DNA of 64,000 nt from Nocardioides coralli (GCF_019880385.1 NZ_CP082273.1:2728001-2792000), one strand, 5' to 3'. Positions 8,084 to 17,710 are shown, numbered from the stretch's first letter. Made by a program: numbers and translations. The notes: a model not told the origin generated them from the letters alone.

Positions 8084-9499
8084 TCACCGCGGCTGAGCCG
8101 GGGCCAGCAGCGGCCACGGGTCGGCTGCCTCGAGCTGGGCGGACAGGCTCAGCAGCCGCTCCTCCCCGTCGGTCGGGCCCACGAGCTGCACCGCGAGGGG
8201 CAACTGGTCGACGCCGATCCCGCGCGGCACCGAGGCGGCGGGGTTGCCCGCCACGTTCCACAGCGCGGCGTAGGCGATGGCCGGCAGGGACCTCAGCGCC
8301 GCACCGGCCGGCGTCCTCGCCCCCACCAGGACGCCCGTCGTGGGCGGCCGGTGCGCCGTGACGGGGGTGAGCAGGACGTCCACGCGGTCGAAGACCCGGT
8401 TGGCCTTCTCCGACACCGTCTCGGTCATCCGCATCGCCTTGTCGAGCACCCGGGGCGTCACCCAGGAGCCGAGGCGGTAGGTCTGGCGCGTCCGCCGCTC
8501 GAGTCGTTCGTAGTGCTCGACCGCCTCGGCCTCCGCGCGGATGCCCCCGAAGAACTGGGGCACGAAGGCCGCTGTCGGGTCGGGGTAGCCGGGGTCGACC
8601 TCCACGACGTCGTGCCCGAGCTCGGCCAGCAGCCGGACGGTGTCGGCCACCGCCTGGACGTGCTGCGGATCGGGCCTCACCCCCGGCGTGACGGGCCGTG
8701 TCGTCCAGCCGATGCGCAGCCGTCCGGGCTCGCGCCGTGCGGCCGCCACGAACGACCCCGTCCTCCCGGCGCGGTGGAGGTCGGTGTCGGTCGAGCCGCG
8801 GATGACGTCGTAGACCACGGCACTGTCGAGGACCGAGCGGGCCAGCGGACCGACCGTGCCGAGCGACCACCACAGGTGGGGGTGGGGCGCCGTCGTGACA
8901 CGGCCGCGCTGCGGCTTGAGGCCGAAGAGCCCGCAGCAGGCGCTGGGGATCCTGATCGAGCCGCCACCGTCGCCGCCGAGACCCACCGGCACCATGCCGG
9001 AGGAGACCGCCACCGCCGTACCGCCGCTGGAGCCGCCCGGCGTGCGCGTGCGGTCCCACGGGTTGCGGGTGATCCCGCGGTCGTCGGACTCGGTGTAGGG
9101 CCAGGCCCCGAACTCGGGCATCGTGGTCTTGCCGACGACGACGGCACCTGCCTCGCGCAGCCGGCGCACCACCTCGCCGTCCTCGGCCACGGGCCGGCTG
9201 TTGCCGCGCCCCCCGAAGGTGGTCACGCAGCCGGCGACGTCGAGCTCCTCCTTGATCGCCACGGGTACGCCGTGGAGCGGGCCGGGCTCGGCCCCGTCGA
9301 CCAGGGCGGCGTCGCGCGCGGCCGCCTCGGCCGTGGCCGACCGCTCGAGGACCACGGAGAACGCGTTGAGGTCATGGTCCCGTTCGGCGATCCGGGCCAG
9401 CGCGGCAGCGGTCACCTCGCGCGCGCTCGCCCGGCCGCTCGCGATCCGCCGCGCGGTCTCGGCGGCGCCGGGTTCGTGCCCGGGGTCGGTGTCGCCCAC
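8084..9499 (-). CDS. Amidase (amidase-signature family)
   Basis: This 471-residue serine amidase has the full signature: catalytic Lys83 in PVAIKEEL, the cis-serine in TPGGSSGG (Ser157/158) and nucleophile Ser181 in GGGSIRIPS. It would hydrolyse an amide to acid and ammonia. It lacks the features I would expect of GatA, and no gatB or gatC is nearby, so a catabolic amidase is more likely than the tRNA amidotransferase. It starts at GTG 9499, 3 nt after the stop of the glutamate dehydrogenase gene, so the two are probably cotranscribed; both link to nitrogen release. Confidence 0.88.
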   Translation of the reverse strand: MGDTDPGHEPGAAETARRIASGRASAREVTAAALARIAERDHDLNAFSVVLERSATAEAAARDAALVDGAEPGPLHGVPVAIKEELDVAGCVTTFGGRGNSRPVAEDGEVVRRLREAGAVVVGKTTMPEFGAWPYTESDDRGITRNPWDRTRTPGGSSGGTAVAVSSGMVPVGLGGDGGGSIRIPSACCGLFGLKPQRGRVTTAPHPHLWWSLGTVGPLARSVLDSAVVYDVIRGSTDTDLHRAGRTGSFVAAARREPGRLRIGWTTRPVTPGVRPDPQHVQAVADTVRLLAELGHDVVEVDPGYPDPTAAFVPQFFGGIRAEAEAVEHYERLERRTRQTYRLGSWVTPRVLDKAMRMTETVSEKANRVFDRVDVLLTPVTAHRPPTTGVLVGARTPAGAALRSLPAIAYAALWNVAGNPAASVPRGIGVDQLPLAVQLVGPTDGEERLLSLSAQLEAADPWPLLAPAQPR

Positions 9500-9502
9500 G
9501 CC

Positions 9503-12500
9503 TCAGCCCTGGAGCAGTCCGCGCACGACGCGCAGACCGACCGAGAGCCGGGCGAGATCGGCGTCCTCCTCGGAGCAGATCTCCTGCAGGGTGGCCGTGG
9601 CCCGGGTGATCCCGACCTCGTCGGCGTCCTCCCAGCTCGTGATCCGTGCGGCAGCCGACTCGTCGGCCGACGTCGCCTCGAGCACCCGCGCCGTGAGCTG
9701 GGTGTGCACGGCGTGCAGGTCGTCCCGGATCGCCGCGCGGGCCATCGTCTGCCACCGGTCCTCGCGCGGCAGCGCGAAGATCTGCTGCATCAGCAACGGC
9801 AGGCCGAGCCGCTCCCCGAGCGCGAAGTGCACCTTGGCCACGTCGGCGGGATCCAGACCGTCCCGGGTGGCGGTCTCGACGACGCCGAGCAGCGCGATCG
9901 CGGGGTCGAGTCCGGCCACGCGTGTGGCCAGCTCCTCCGGCACGCCGTGCTGGACGAGCGCGTCGCGACGGGCCAGCAGGCTGTCGAGCTCGCGCCCGGA
10001 CATCAGCTCCGGGAGCCGCCCCATCAGCGCCTGGACCGGCCCGCTGAAGTGGTCGACCGTCGCCTGGCTGTCGAGGGGTGCACGACGGTTGTTGACCAGC
10101 CACCGGGAGGCGCGCTCGACGAGCGTCCGCATCTGGATCCGCATCCGGGTCTGGACCTGCGCGTCCAGCTTGTTGTCCCAGCGCTGGAGCTCGTCACGCA
10201 GCGGCAGCGAGCCGAAGATCTCGCGCGCCACGAAGTTGGCCCGGGTGAGCTCGGCGGCGCTGGCCCCCGTCTCCTCGGCCAGGCGGGGCACGTAGGTCAT
10301 GCCGGCGCCGTTGACGAGGTCGTTGACGACCTGGGTCACGATGATCTCGCGACGCAGCGGGTGCTCGGCGACCTGATCGGGGAAGCCCTCCTGCACCGGG
10401 TGCGGGAAGTACGCCCGCAGGTCGATGTCGAGGTAGGGGTCGTCGGGCAGGTCCGAGGCGAGCAGCTCGTCGGCCAGCACGATCTTGGTGAAGGACATCA
10501 GCACCGACAGCTCCGGCACCGTGAGCGCCTCGCCGCGCTCGAGCCGTCGCCGCACCTGCCGGCTCGTCGGCAGCGCCTCGAGCTCGCGGTTGAGGACCCC
10601 CTGACGCTCCAGCCGCTTCATCCAGTCCTCGTGGACGTGCAGCAGCGAGGGCGCGTGGGCGACGGCGTTGGCCAGCGCGAGGTTCTGCTCGTAGTTGTCG
10701 CGGAGCACCAGGTCGGCGACCTCGTCGGTCATCTCCGCCAGCAGGGTGTTGCGCCGCTCCTCGGTGAGGTCGCCGGCGGCGACGACGCGGTCGAGCAGGA
10801 TCTTGATGTTGACCTCGTGGTCGGAGGTGTCGACGCCGGCCGAGTTGTCGATGAAGTCGGTGTTGATGCGACCCTCGCGGGCGGCGTACTCGATCCGGCC
10901 ACGCTGGGTCAGCCCGAGGTTGCCGCCCTCGCCGACGCACGCGACCCGCAGGTCGCGGCCGTCGACGCGGATGGCGTCGTTGGCCTTGTCGCCGGCGTCG
11001 GCGTGGCTCTCGTCGGAGGACTTGACGTAGGTTCCGATGCCGCCGTTCCAGAGCAGGTCGACCGGGGCGAGCAGGATCGCCCTCATCAGCTCGGCCGGCG
11101 TCAGCTTGGTGACGTCGTCCTCGAGCCCCAGGGCCTCCCGGGCCTGGGCGCTGATCGGCACCGACTTGACCGACCGCGACCAGACGCCGCCACCCTCGGA
11201 GATCAGGTCGGTGTCGTAGTCCTGCCAGCTGGAGCGCGGCAGGTCGAAGAGCCGCTTGCGCTCGGCGTACGACGTGGCCGCGTCGGGGTCGGGGTCCAGG
11301 AAGATGTCGCGGTGGTCGAAGGCGGCCACCAGCCGGATGTGCTCGGAGCAGAGCATGCCGTTGCCGAACACGTCACCGGACATGTCGCCGATGCCGACGG
11401 CGGTGAAGTCCTCGGTCTGGCAGTCGATGCCCCGCTCGCGGAAGTGCCGCTGGACCGAGACCCAGGCGCCGCGGGCGGTGATGCCCATGGCCTTGTGGTC
11501 GTAGCCGACCGAGCCGCCGGAGGCGAAGGCGTCGCCGAGCCAGAAGCCGTAGTCCTGGGCGACGCCGTTGGCGATGTCGGAGAAGGTGGCCGTGCCCTTG
11601 TCGGCGGCGACCACCAGGTAGGAGTCGTCGCCGTCGTGGCGGACCACGCGCTCCGGCGGCACGTTCTCGCCGTCGACGAGGTTGTCGGTGATGTCGAGCA
11701 GACCGGAGATGAACGTCTTGTAGCAGGCCACGCCCTCGGCCAGCCACGCCTCGCGGTCGCCCGGGTCGGGCAGCTGCTTGCAGTAGAAGCCGCCCTTGGC
11801 GCCGACCGGCACGATGACGGTGTTCTTGACCATCTGCGCCTTGACCAGGCCCAGGACCTCGGTGCGGAAGTCGTCGCGCCGGTCCGACCAGCGCAGGCCA
11901 CCGCGGGCGACCGCGCCGAAGCGGAGGTGCACGCCCTCGACCCGGGGTGAGTAGACGTAGATCTCGTAGGAGGGGCGCGGCTCGGGCAGCTCGGGGATCG
12001 CCGAGGGCTCGAGCTTGAAGGACATGTAGGGGTGGGGCGACCCGGCGTCGTCCTGCTGGAAGTAGTTGGTGCGCAGCGTGGCCTTGATGTGCGTGAGGTA
12101 GAAGCGCAGGATCCGGTCGTGGTCGAGGCTCACGACGTCGTCGAGGGCCCGCTGGAGCTTCTCCTCCAGCGCCTCCGTCCGTGAGGTCCGCGCCTCCGCG
12201 TCGGCGGGGAGGCCGTTGCGGCCGGGGTCGAACCGGGTCTCGAAGAGGCGCACCAGGAGCAGGGTGATGTCGACGTTGCCGATCACCGCCTCCTCGATCG
12301 TGTCCTGGGCGAAGGGGCTGTTGCCCTGCCGCATGTACTTCGCGTACGCGCGGAGCAGGGTCGCCTGCCGCCAGGTCAGGTCGCCCTCGAGGACCAGCCG
12401 GTTGAAGCCGTCGATCTCGTTGCGACCGTCCCAGACCGCGCGCAGCGCCTCCCCGAAGCGTTCCGGGTCGTCGCCCTCGACGGGCTCGCGGTAGCGCAGC

Positions 12501-14347
12501 CCGAACTCGTAGATGAAGGTGGGACGGTCGAGGCCGTCGAGCTGGTAGGGGCGCTCGTCGACGACCTCGACCCCCATGGAGGAGATCATCGGCAGCAGCT
12601 CGGACAGCGACAGGTGGTGACCGGTGCGGAACACCTTGAGCCGTCCCTCGAGCGGCTGGCCGCCCGACTTGGGGTAGAGACGCAGGTCGATCCCTTCGTC
12701 ACCGAGCTCCTCGAGCAGCGCGATGTCGGCGGCGGCGATGGCCGGAGGGAAGTCCTCCTTGTAGGCCTCGGGGAAGGAGCCGACGTACTGCTGGGCGAGG
12801 TCGGCGCCGCGGTCGTCGCCGAACTCCCCCATCGCCGCGACCATGAAGTCCTCGCGCCAGGAGCGGGAGACCTCGGCGAGCCGCCGCTCGAGCTCGGCGG
12901 TGTCGACGTCGCGGATCCCCTGGCCCTTCGGGGGGTGCACGACGAAGTGGACGTTGGCCGTGGTCGACTCACCCATCCGGACCGAGAACTCGACCGTCTC
13001 GCCGCCGAACTCGGTCTTGAGGATCTCGGCGAACTTCTCCCGGACGCTGGTGTTGTAGCGGTCGCGCGGCAGGTAGACCAGAGCGGAGACGTAGCGGTCG
13101 TAGGCGTCCTTGCGGAGGAACACCTTGAGCTGACGGCGCTCGCGCGCGTGCATGACCGCGACCGCCACCGGTGCCAGGTCGTCGATCGGGGTCTGGAACA
13201 GCTCGTCGCGGGGGAAGTTCTCGAGCGTGTCGAGGAGCGCCTTGCCGGCGTGGCTGCGGGAGTCGAAGCCAGCGCGCTTCTGGACCTCGCGGGCCTTGTC
13301 GCGCAGCAGCGGGATCCGGAGGACCGACTCGGTGTAGGCGGCGCTGGAGAAGAGCCCCAGGAAGCGGCGCTCCCCCACGACCTCGCCGGACTCGTCGAAC
13401 GTCTTGACCCCGACGTAGTCCAGGTAGGCCGGCCGGTGCACGGTCGCGCGGGAGTTGGCCTTGGCCAGCACCAGCAGCGTCCTCTCGTGTGCCTTCGCCT
13501 TCACCGCAGGTGGCAGCTTGCCGAACGAGGTGGACATGTCCTGGTCGAAGCGGAGGATCCCCAGGCCGGTGCCGGGCACGGCTCGCAGCACCTCGTCCTC
13601 GCCGTCGCTCTCGAGGCGGTACTCCCGGTAGCCCAGGAACGTGAAGTGGTCCTGGGCCAGCCAGCGGAGCAGGTCCTGACCCTGTGCGACCTCGTCACCG
13701 TCGAGCGGGGTCGGGTTTTCCTCGAGCTCGTCGACGATCTGCAGCGCGGTGGCGTGCATCTTCGACCAGTCCTCCACCGCCACCCGCACGTCGGTGAGGA
13801 CGCGCTGGAGCGCGCCCTCGAGGGCCTGGGCCTCCTCGGCGGTGCGCACCCGCGAGATCTCGACCTGCATCCACGACTCGCGGATCGCCCCCTCGGCGAC
13901 GGCCACCGAGCCGTCCTCGACACCGGTGACGGAGCGAAGCTCCCCGGTGATGTCACGCATCACGTCCATCTGGGGGTGGATGACCACGCGGACGTCGTAG
14001 TCCTGCTGGGTGAGCTCCATGGTCAGCGAGTCGACGAGGAAGGGCATGTCGTCGGTGACCACCTGGACGACCGAGTGGCCGGCCGCCGACCACCCCTGGT
14101 CCTGGCCGGGTGTCAGCACCCGGACCTGGGCGGTCCCCTGCGGCCGCGTACGGGCCAGCTCGAGATGGGAGTCGAGGGCGCCGTAGAGGTCCTCGACGCT
14201 CCGCTCGCAGACGTCCTCGGCCGCGACGTTGCGGTAGTAGGCACGCACCAGCGGACCGGCACCCTGGCCGTCACCGGCCTCGTGGTCTGGCTGCTCAGCG
14301 GCCTCGCTCAGCAGTGCGAACTTCTCCTCGTCGAGCGTCGTTGCCAC
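9503..14347 (-). CDS. gdh: NAD-specific glutamate dehydrogenase, large (about 180 kDa) type
   Basis: At 1614 residues this is the giant NAD-GDH class typical of Actinobacteria and some Proteobacteria, which catabolises glutamate to 2-oxoglutarate and ammonia. The N half carries regulatory ACT-like regions. The catalytic core shows RWSDRRDDFRTEVLGLVKAQ and VPVGAKGGFYCK around residue 860, then a dinucleotide-binding stretch (VGIGDMSGDVFGNGML). I chose GTG 14347 rather than GTG 14386 because a TAGTGT hexamer lies 7 nt upstream, fitting a leaderless promoter; the longer form adds 13 residues. The amidase gene follows after 3 nt. Confidence 0.93.
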   Translation of the reverse strand: MATTLDEEKFALLSEAAEQPDHEAGDGQGAGPLVRAYYRNVAAEDVCERSVEDLYGALDSHLELARTRPQGTAQVRVLTPGQDQGWSAAGHSVVQVVTDDMPFLVDSLTMELTQQDYDVRVVIHPQMDVMRDITGELRSVTGVEDGSVAVAEGAIRESWMQVEISRVRTAEEAQALEGALQRVLTDVRVAVEDWSKMHATALQIVDELEENPTPLDGDEVAQGQDLLRWLAQDHFTFLGYREYRLESDGEDEVLRAVPGTGLGILRFDQDMSTSFGKLPPAVKAKAHERTLLVLAKANSRATVHRPAYLDYVGVKTFDESGEVVGERRFLGLFSSAAYTESVLRIPLLRDKAREVQKRAGFDSRSHAGKALLDTLENFPRDELFQTPIDDLAPVAVAVMHARERRQLKVFLRKDAYDRYVSALVYLPRDRYNTSVREKFAEILKTEFGGETVEFSVRMGESTTANVHFVVHPPKGQGIRDVDTAELERRLAEVSRSWREDFMVAAMGEFGDDRGADLAQQYVGSFPEAYKEDFPPAIAAADIALLEELGDEGIDLRLYPKSGGQPLEGRLKVFRTGHHLSLSELLPMISSMGVEVVDERPYQLDGLDRPTFIYEFGLRYREPVEGDDPERFGEALRAVWDGRNEIDGFNRLVLEGDLTWRQATLLRAYAKYMRQGNSPFAQDTIEEAVIGNVDITLLLVRLFETRFDPGRNGLPADAEARTSRTEALEEKLQRALDDVVSLDHDRILRFYLTHIKATLRTNYFQQDDAGSPHPYMSFKLEPSAIPELPEPRPSYEIYVYSPRVEGVHLRFGAVARGGLRWSDRRDDFRTEVLGLVKAQMVKNTVIVPVGAKGGFYCKQLPDPGDREAWLAEGVACYKTFISGLLDITDNLVDGENVPPERVVRHDGDDSYLVVAADKGTATFSDIANGVAQDYGFWLGDAFASGGSVGYDHKAMGITARGAWVSVQRHFRERGIDCQTEDFTAVGIGDMSGDVFGNGMLCSEHIRLVAAFDHRDIFLDPDPDAATSYAERKRLFDLPRSSWQDYDTDLISEGGGVWSRSVKSVPISAQAREALGLEDDVTKLTPAELMRAILLAPVDLLWNGGIGTYVKSSDESHADAGDKANDAIRVDGRDLRVACVGEGGNLGLTQRGRIEYAAREGRINTDFIDNSAGVDTSDHEVNIKILLDRVVAAGDLTEERRNTLLAEMTDEVADLVLRDNYEQNLALANAVAHAPSLLHVHEDWMKRLERQGVLNRELEALPTSRQVRRRLERGEALTVPELSVLMSFTKIVLADELLASDLPDDPYLDIDLRAYFPHPVQEGFPDQVAEHPLRREIIVTQVVNDLVNGAGMTYVPRLAEETGASAAELTRANFVAREIFGSLPLRDELQRWDNKLDAQVQTRMRIQMRTLVERASRWLVNNRRAPLDSQATVDHFSGPVQALMGRLPELMSGRELDSLLARRDALVQHGVPEELATRVAGLDPAIALLGVVETATRDGLDPADVAKVHFALGERLGLPLLMQQIFALPREDRWQTMARAAIRDDLHAVHTQLTARVLEATSADESAAARITSWEDADEVGITRATATLQEICSEEDADLARLSVGLRVVRGLLQG

Positions 14348-14354
14348 GTCCCCG

Positions 14355-14360
14355 ACACTA
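14355..14360 (-). promoter_or_regulatory. -10 hexamer TAGTGT of the glutamate dehydrogenase gene
   Basis: Read on the minus strand, TAGTGT ends 7 nt before GTG 14347. This supports a leaderless start there and argues against the longer reading from GTG 14386. Confidence 0.5.
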
Positions 14361-14469
14361 GGACTCCCCTCCCCCTCCGACAACACGGGGTGGGCACGCG
14401 CCGCGGGCCGTGTCCCGGAGGTCCGCCATGATGGCCCCGCGGACGTCGCGACACAGAGGAGATCACCGG

Positions 14470-14952
14470 ATGGCCAAGCGGATCGTGCACGAGCTCACCT
14501 ACGACGCACCCCTGTCGGAGGTTGCCGCGATGCTGGCGGACCCGGCGTTCAGGCGCGAAGTCTGTGACTACCAGGCCGTGCTGCGGTCCGAGGTGACCAT
14601 CGAGGAGACCGACGCCGGCCTCGAGGTGCGGATCGACCAGGTGCAGGCGGCCACCGGCATCCCGGCCTTCGCGGCGAAGTTCGTCGGCGAGGAGATCCAG
14701 ATCGTCCAGTCCGAGACCTGGACGAGTCGCGAGCACGCCGACATCGAGGTCACCATCCCGGGCAAGCCGGGCGACATGGTCGGTACGGCCACGCTGAGCG
14801 AGTCGGACGGCACGACCACCGAGACGGTCGACCTGACCGTCAAGGTCGGCATCCCCCTGGTCGGCGGCAAGCTCGAGGGACTGATCAGCGACCTGCTGGT
14901 CAAGGCACTGAGGGCCGAGAACGCCGTCGGCCGGAAGTGGCTCGCACGCTAG
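14470..14952 (+). CDS. DUF2505 family protein
   Basis: This 160-residue protein has the DUF2505 pattern: N-terminal HELTYDAPLSEVAAMLADPAFRRE and a C-terminal GGKLEGLISDLLVKAL helix. The family is predicted to adopt a START/SRPBCC-like fold that holds hydrophobic ligands, but no function is established. The start ATG 14470 has an AGAGGAG ribosome site 8-9 nt upstream; the frame is open 60 nt further but lacks a better site. It is divergent from the glutamate dehydrogenase gene, so the two promoters share the roughly 120-bp gap. Confidence 0.82.
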   Translation: MAKRIVHELTYDAPLSEVAAMLADPAFRREVCDYQAVLRSEVTIEETDAGLEVRIDQVQAATGIPAFAAKFVGEEIQIVQSETWTSREHADIEVTIPGKPGDMVGTATLSESDGTTTETVDLTVKVGIPLVGGKLEGLISDLLVKALRAENAVGRKWLAR

Positions 14953-15019
14953 GAGCGGGTCTCCGTCCGACCCCCGGCACGCACCGCCAGCAGGCCGGGC
15001 CCCGTGCCACACTCGCGCA

Positions 15020-15952
15020 GTGCTCCGACCTGCCGGCATCGCGTTCGTGGTGCTCGGCGTGGTCTGGGGCAGCAACTTCATCTTCATGAAGTGGGCGTCC
15101 GAGAGCATCTCCGCCGGCCAGATCACGCTGCTCCGGGTCGTCTTCGGCTTCGTCCCGGTACTCGCCTACGCACTCCTCCGCAGGGCGTTCGCCTGGTGGC
15201 ACCTGCGCCACCTCCACCACTTCGTCGTGATGTCCGTCCTGGCGACGTCCCTCTACTACTACGCCTTCGCAGCCGGGACGTCGGTGCTGCCGTCGGGGAT
15301 CGCCGGGGCACTCAGCGGCGCCATCCCGCTGTTCACCTTCCTGGCCGCCGCCATCTTCCTGCGCAGCGAGCACGTGACTCCGCGACGCTTCCTGGGCGTG
15401 GTCGTCGGGTTCGGCGGCGTCCTGCTGATCGCACGGCCGTGGGAGGCAGCCGGCGTGGTCGACCCTCTCGGCGTGCTCTTCATGCTCCTGGGCTCCGCCA
15501 GCGTGGGGGCGTCCTTCGTCTATGCGAAGCGCTTCGTCTCCCCGTTGCGGATCGCTCCGGCTGCACTCACGACCTACCAGATCGGCCTGGCGCTGCCGAC
15601 GCTGCTGGTGGCCACCGACCTGCAGGGGATCGCGGCCCTGTCGGAGGACCCTCGTGCGCTGCTCGGCGTGGTGGTGGGCCTGGGCCTGCTCGGCACGGGC
15701 GTCGCCTACATCCTCTACTACGTGATCGTGGACATCCTGGGTGCGGTGACGGCGTCGAGCTCCACCTACATCCCTCCCGTCGTCGCGTTGGCGATCGGCT
15801 GGTGGCTCGTCGGGGAGCCGCTGGGTCTCCTGGACGCGGGAGCCGTGGCGCTGATCCTCCTCGGCGTGGCCGTGCTCCGCTGGGGCCAACGAGCGTCGCG
15901 GTCCGGGTCTGCCACGGTGGCCGAGGCGACGGAACGCGGCACCCCGGCCTGA
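15020..15952 (+). CDS. EamA/DMT-family transporter
   Basis: The 310-residue protein has about ten hydrophobic helices arranged as two EamA repeats: residues 5-140 with VVWGSNFIFMKWA, and 150-285 with LGTGVAYILYYVIVDILGA. Such proteins export amino acids, nucleotide-sugar precursors or metabolites; the cargo is not evident. It starts at GTG 15020. A CACACT hexamer ends 6 nt upstream, possibly a weak leaderless -10. The C-terminal 25 residues are polar and probably cytoplasmic. It looks monocistronic. Confidence 0.88.
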   Translation: MLRPAGIAFVVLGVVWGSNFIFMKWASESISAGQITLLRVVFGFVPVLAYALLRRAFAWWHLRHLHHFVVMSVLATSLYYYAFAAGTSVLPSGIAGALSGAIPLFTFLAAAIFLRSEHVTPRRFLGVVVGFGGVLLIARPWEAAGVVDPLGVLFMLLGSASVGASFVYAKRFVSPLRIAPAALTTYQIGLALPTLLVATDLQGIAALSEDPRALLGVVVGLGLLGTGVAYILYYVIVDILGAVTASSSTYIPPVVALAIGWWLVGEPLGLLDAGAVALILLGVAVLRWGQRASRSGSATVAEATERGTPA

Positions 15953-16063
15953 CGCCAGCCCCAGCGAGACCTGGCGCAGCGGCCCGGCCGCGATGGGCCA
16001 ACAGGTGTCCACAGGCGGGGCTTCGGTCACGCTCGTGCACACCCTCGGCGGCGGGCATGGCTC

Positions 16064-16079
16064 TCGATCACGTGTTCGA
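16064..16079 (+). promoter_or_regulatory. Putative LexA SOS box
   Basis: TCGATCACGTGTTCGA matches the mycobacterial/actinobacterial SOS consensus TCGAAC-N4-GTTCGA at 11 of 12 fixed positions (one change in the left half site). It ends 1 nt before the TAGCGT -10 hexamer of the DUF222 gene, where bound LexA would block RNA polymerase. Confidence 0.6.
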
Positions 16080-16080
16080 A

Positions 16081-16086
16081 TAGCGT
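16081..16086 (+). promoter_or_regulatory. -10 hexamer TAGCGT of the DUF222/HNH gene
   Basis: The hexamer ends 7 nt before ATG 16094 and directly follows the LexA-like palindrome. No ribosome site precedes the ATG, so the transcript is probably leaderless. Confidence 0.5.
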
Positions 16087-16093
16087 GGTTGGT

Positions 16094-17293
16094 ATGTCAC
16101 TGGTCGTCGAGCTCGCGCCTCCTCCACCCGGTCATCCGGCCGCGGTGGCCGCGGCGGTGCACGAGGCCCTTGACCACGTGGACGCCGACGGCGTGCCCGC
16201 CGACCAGCTCGCCGCGACGGTCGCGGAGTGGGAGCGGGCGCTGCACCGGATGGCGGCGATCAAGCTCCGGTTGCTCGCGGCCGCGGAGCGGTCCACCGTG
16301 GCCGAGGATGCACGGTGCGCCTCGACCGGTGCGTGGTTGTCCCGGCAGACCCGGACCGGCACCGCCGCGGCCGCCCGGGAGGTCTCGACTGAGCACGCCG
16401 CCGTGATCGCGCAGGCCGCCTCCCGCCTGCCCCGCCACCTCACCGGTGACCAGCGCGCCCGCGTGGAAGACCGTCTGGTCGAGCAGGCCCGCCGGGTCGA
16501 CCCGACTCAGCTGCGCCGCCTGGCCCGCCGCGCGCTGGCCGCCGTCGAACCCGACCCCGCCACCGTGGACGCCCACGAGGACGCCCAGCTGGTCGAGGAG
16601 GAGTCCGCCGCGGTGGCGAAGACCCGGCTGACGCTGCACGACAACGGCGACGGCACCCTGTCCGGCCACTTCACCGTCCCCCTGCTCGCGGGGTCGATCC
16701 TGCGGAAGGTCCTCGACTCCCTCACCGCGCCACGCCGCGGGCGGCTCGGTGCCACCACCGCCCAAGCCGGCGACCAGACTCGTGACCGCGACTGGGCCCA
16801 CGAGCGGGGACTGGCGTTCACGCAGCTGCTGGAGCACCTGCCCACCGACCGGCTCCACGGCAAGGTCGCCGCCACCGTCGTGGTCACCCTCGACGCGGAC
16901 AGCCTCACCGACCGGCTCAAGGCCGCCGGCCTCGACACCGGCGACCTGGTCTCCGCCGGGCAGGCGCGCCGCTTGGCCTGCCAGGCCGGACTCGTGCCCG
17001 CAGTTCTGAACGGTGCGTCCCAGCCGCTCGACCTCGGCCGCAGCCAACGCCTCTTCACCGAAGCCCAACGCGTCGCCGGCGCCACCCGACACACCAGCTG
17101 CGCCGCCGATGGGTGCGACGTGCCCTACGCCTGGACCGAGCTCCACCACGCCACCCCGTGGAGCCGAGGCGGCCGCACCGACCTCGGCGACATGGTCCCG
17201 CTGTGCGGCTTCCACCACAGGCGGATCCACGACCCCGGCCACCTCCACCGCCGTCTGCCTGACGGATCGATCAGGTTCAACCGCCGGACGTAG
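16094..17293 (+). CDS. DUF222/HNH endonuclease-domain protein (13E12 repeat family)
   Basis: This 399-residue protein has an N-terminal DUF222 helical region (about 1-300) and a C-terminal HNH region: CAADGC near residue 337, then LHHATPWSRGG and CGFHHRRIHD. The family is abundant in Actinobacteria (13E12 REP in M. tuberculosis), often multicopy and thought to be mobile, though no activity is settled. The middle Asn of the HNH core, usually in TDLDNL, reads Asp here (TDLGDM), which may reduce catalysis. ATG 16094 lies 7 nt after a TAGCGT hexamer. A LexA-like palindrome at 16064-16079 suggests DNA-damage induction, as reported for some mycobacterial members. Confidence 0.9.
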   Translation: MSLVVELAPPPPGHPAAVAAAVHEALDHVDADGVPADQLAATVAEWERALHRMAAIKLRLLAAAERSTVAEDARCASTGAWLSRQTRTGTAAAAREVSTEHAAVIAQAASRLPRHLTGDQRARVEDRLVEQARRVDPTQLRRLARRALAAVEPDPATVDAHEDAQLVEEESAAVAKTRLTLHDNGDGTLSGHFTVPLLAGSILRKVLDSLTAPRRGRLGATTAQAGDQTRDRDWAHERGLAFTQLLEHLPTDRLHGKVAATVVVTLDADSLTDRLKAAGLDTGDLVSAGQARRLACQAGLVPAVLNGASQPLDLGRSQRLFTEAQRVAGATRHTSCAADGCDVPYAWTELHHATPWSRGGRTDLGDMVPLCGFHHRRIHDPGHLHRRLPDGSIRFNRRT

Positions 17294-17331
17294 GACGAGC
17301 TCGTCCCCGTGCCAGACTGGCCACTGCGAGG

Positions 17332-17517
17332 TCAGCGGTCGACGGGCTCCTCCGACGCGTGACTGACGTCGTCGGGCTGCCCGGACGCGTCCGACGCTTC
17401 CTCGCGCCGGCGGCGCCAGATCACGATCCCCAGCGCCACGAAGGGCCCGAACGCCAGCACCAGCGTCAGCGCCTGTTCGTAGGGGTGCAGGGCACCGAGG
17501 TGGAGCGGGGTCACCAC
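17332..17517 (-). CDS. Small single-span membrane protein, unknown function
   Basis: This short protein of about 61 residues has one strongly hydrophobic stretch (LTLVLAFGPFVALGIVIW, about residues 14-31) followed by a basic RRRREE stop-transfer patch and an acidic tail, so the C end should be cytoplasmic. Two adjacent GTG codons (17517 and 17514) follow a GAGGA ribosome site; either may be used. It is convergent with the DUF222 gene, with 38 nt between. I do not recognise a family. Its hydrophobic pattern and ribosome site favour a real gene. Confidence 0.6.
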   Translation of the reverse strand: MVTPLHLGALHPYEQALTLVLAFGPFVALGIVIWRRRREEASDASGQPDDVSHASEEPVDR

Positions 17518-17710
17518 TCCATCCTCGCACCGGCCGGACATCCCGAGGACGCGGCCGTTCGACAACGGAGAGCGGATCGAGACGGGCGGGCAGGTCTAGA
17601 CAACCGGGGGACGGAGCGTGACCCACGCCACGTCGCCTCGTTCCACCGGGCAAGCGGGACGGTGGGTCCCGCCAGATCGAGAGGGTGCCCCGTCGATGCG
17701 CTTCGCCGAA

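Noticed and set aside
7724-11950. A 1408-codon open frame on the plus strand
   Set aside because: It lies antisense to the ABC, amidase and glutamate dehydrogenase genes. Its translation is low-complexity His/Arg/Pro/Gly without any domain, as expected from high-GC opposite frames.
17536-17560. A second GTTCGA site as another SOS box
   Set aside because: Only one half site is present; the other half does not match at the needed spacing.
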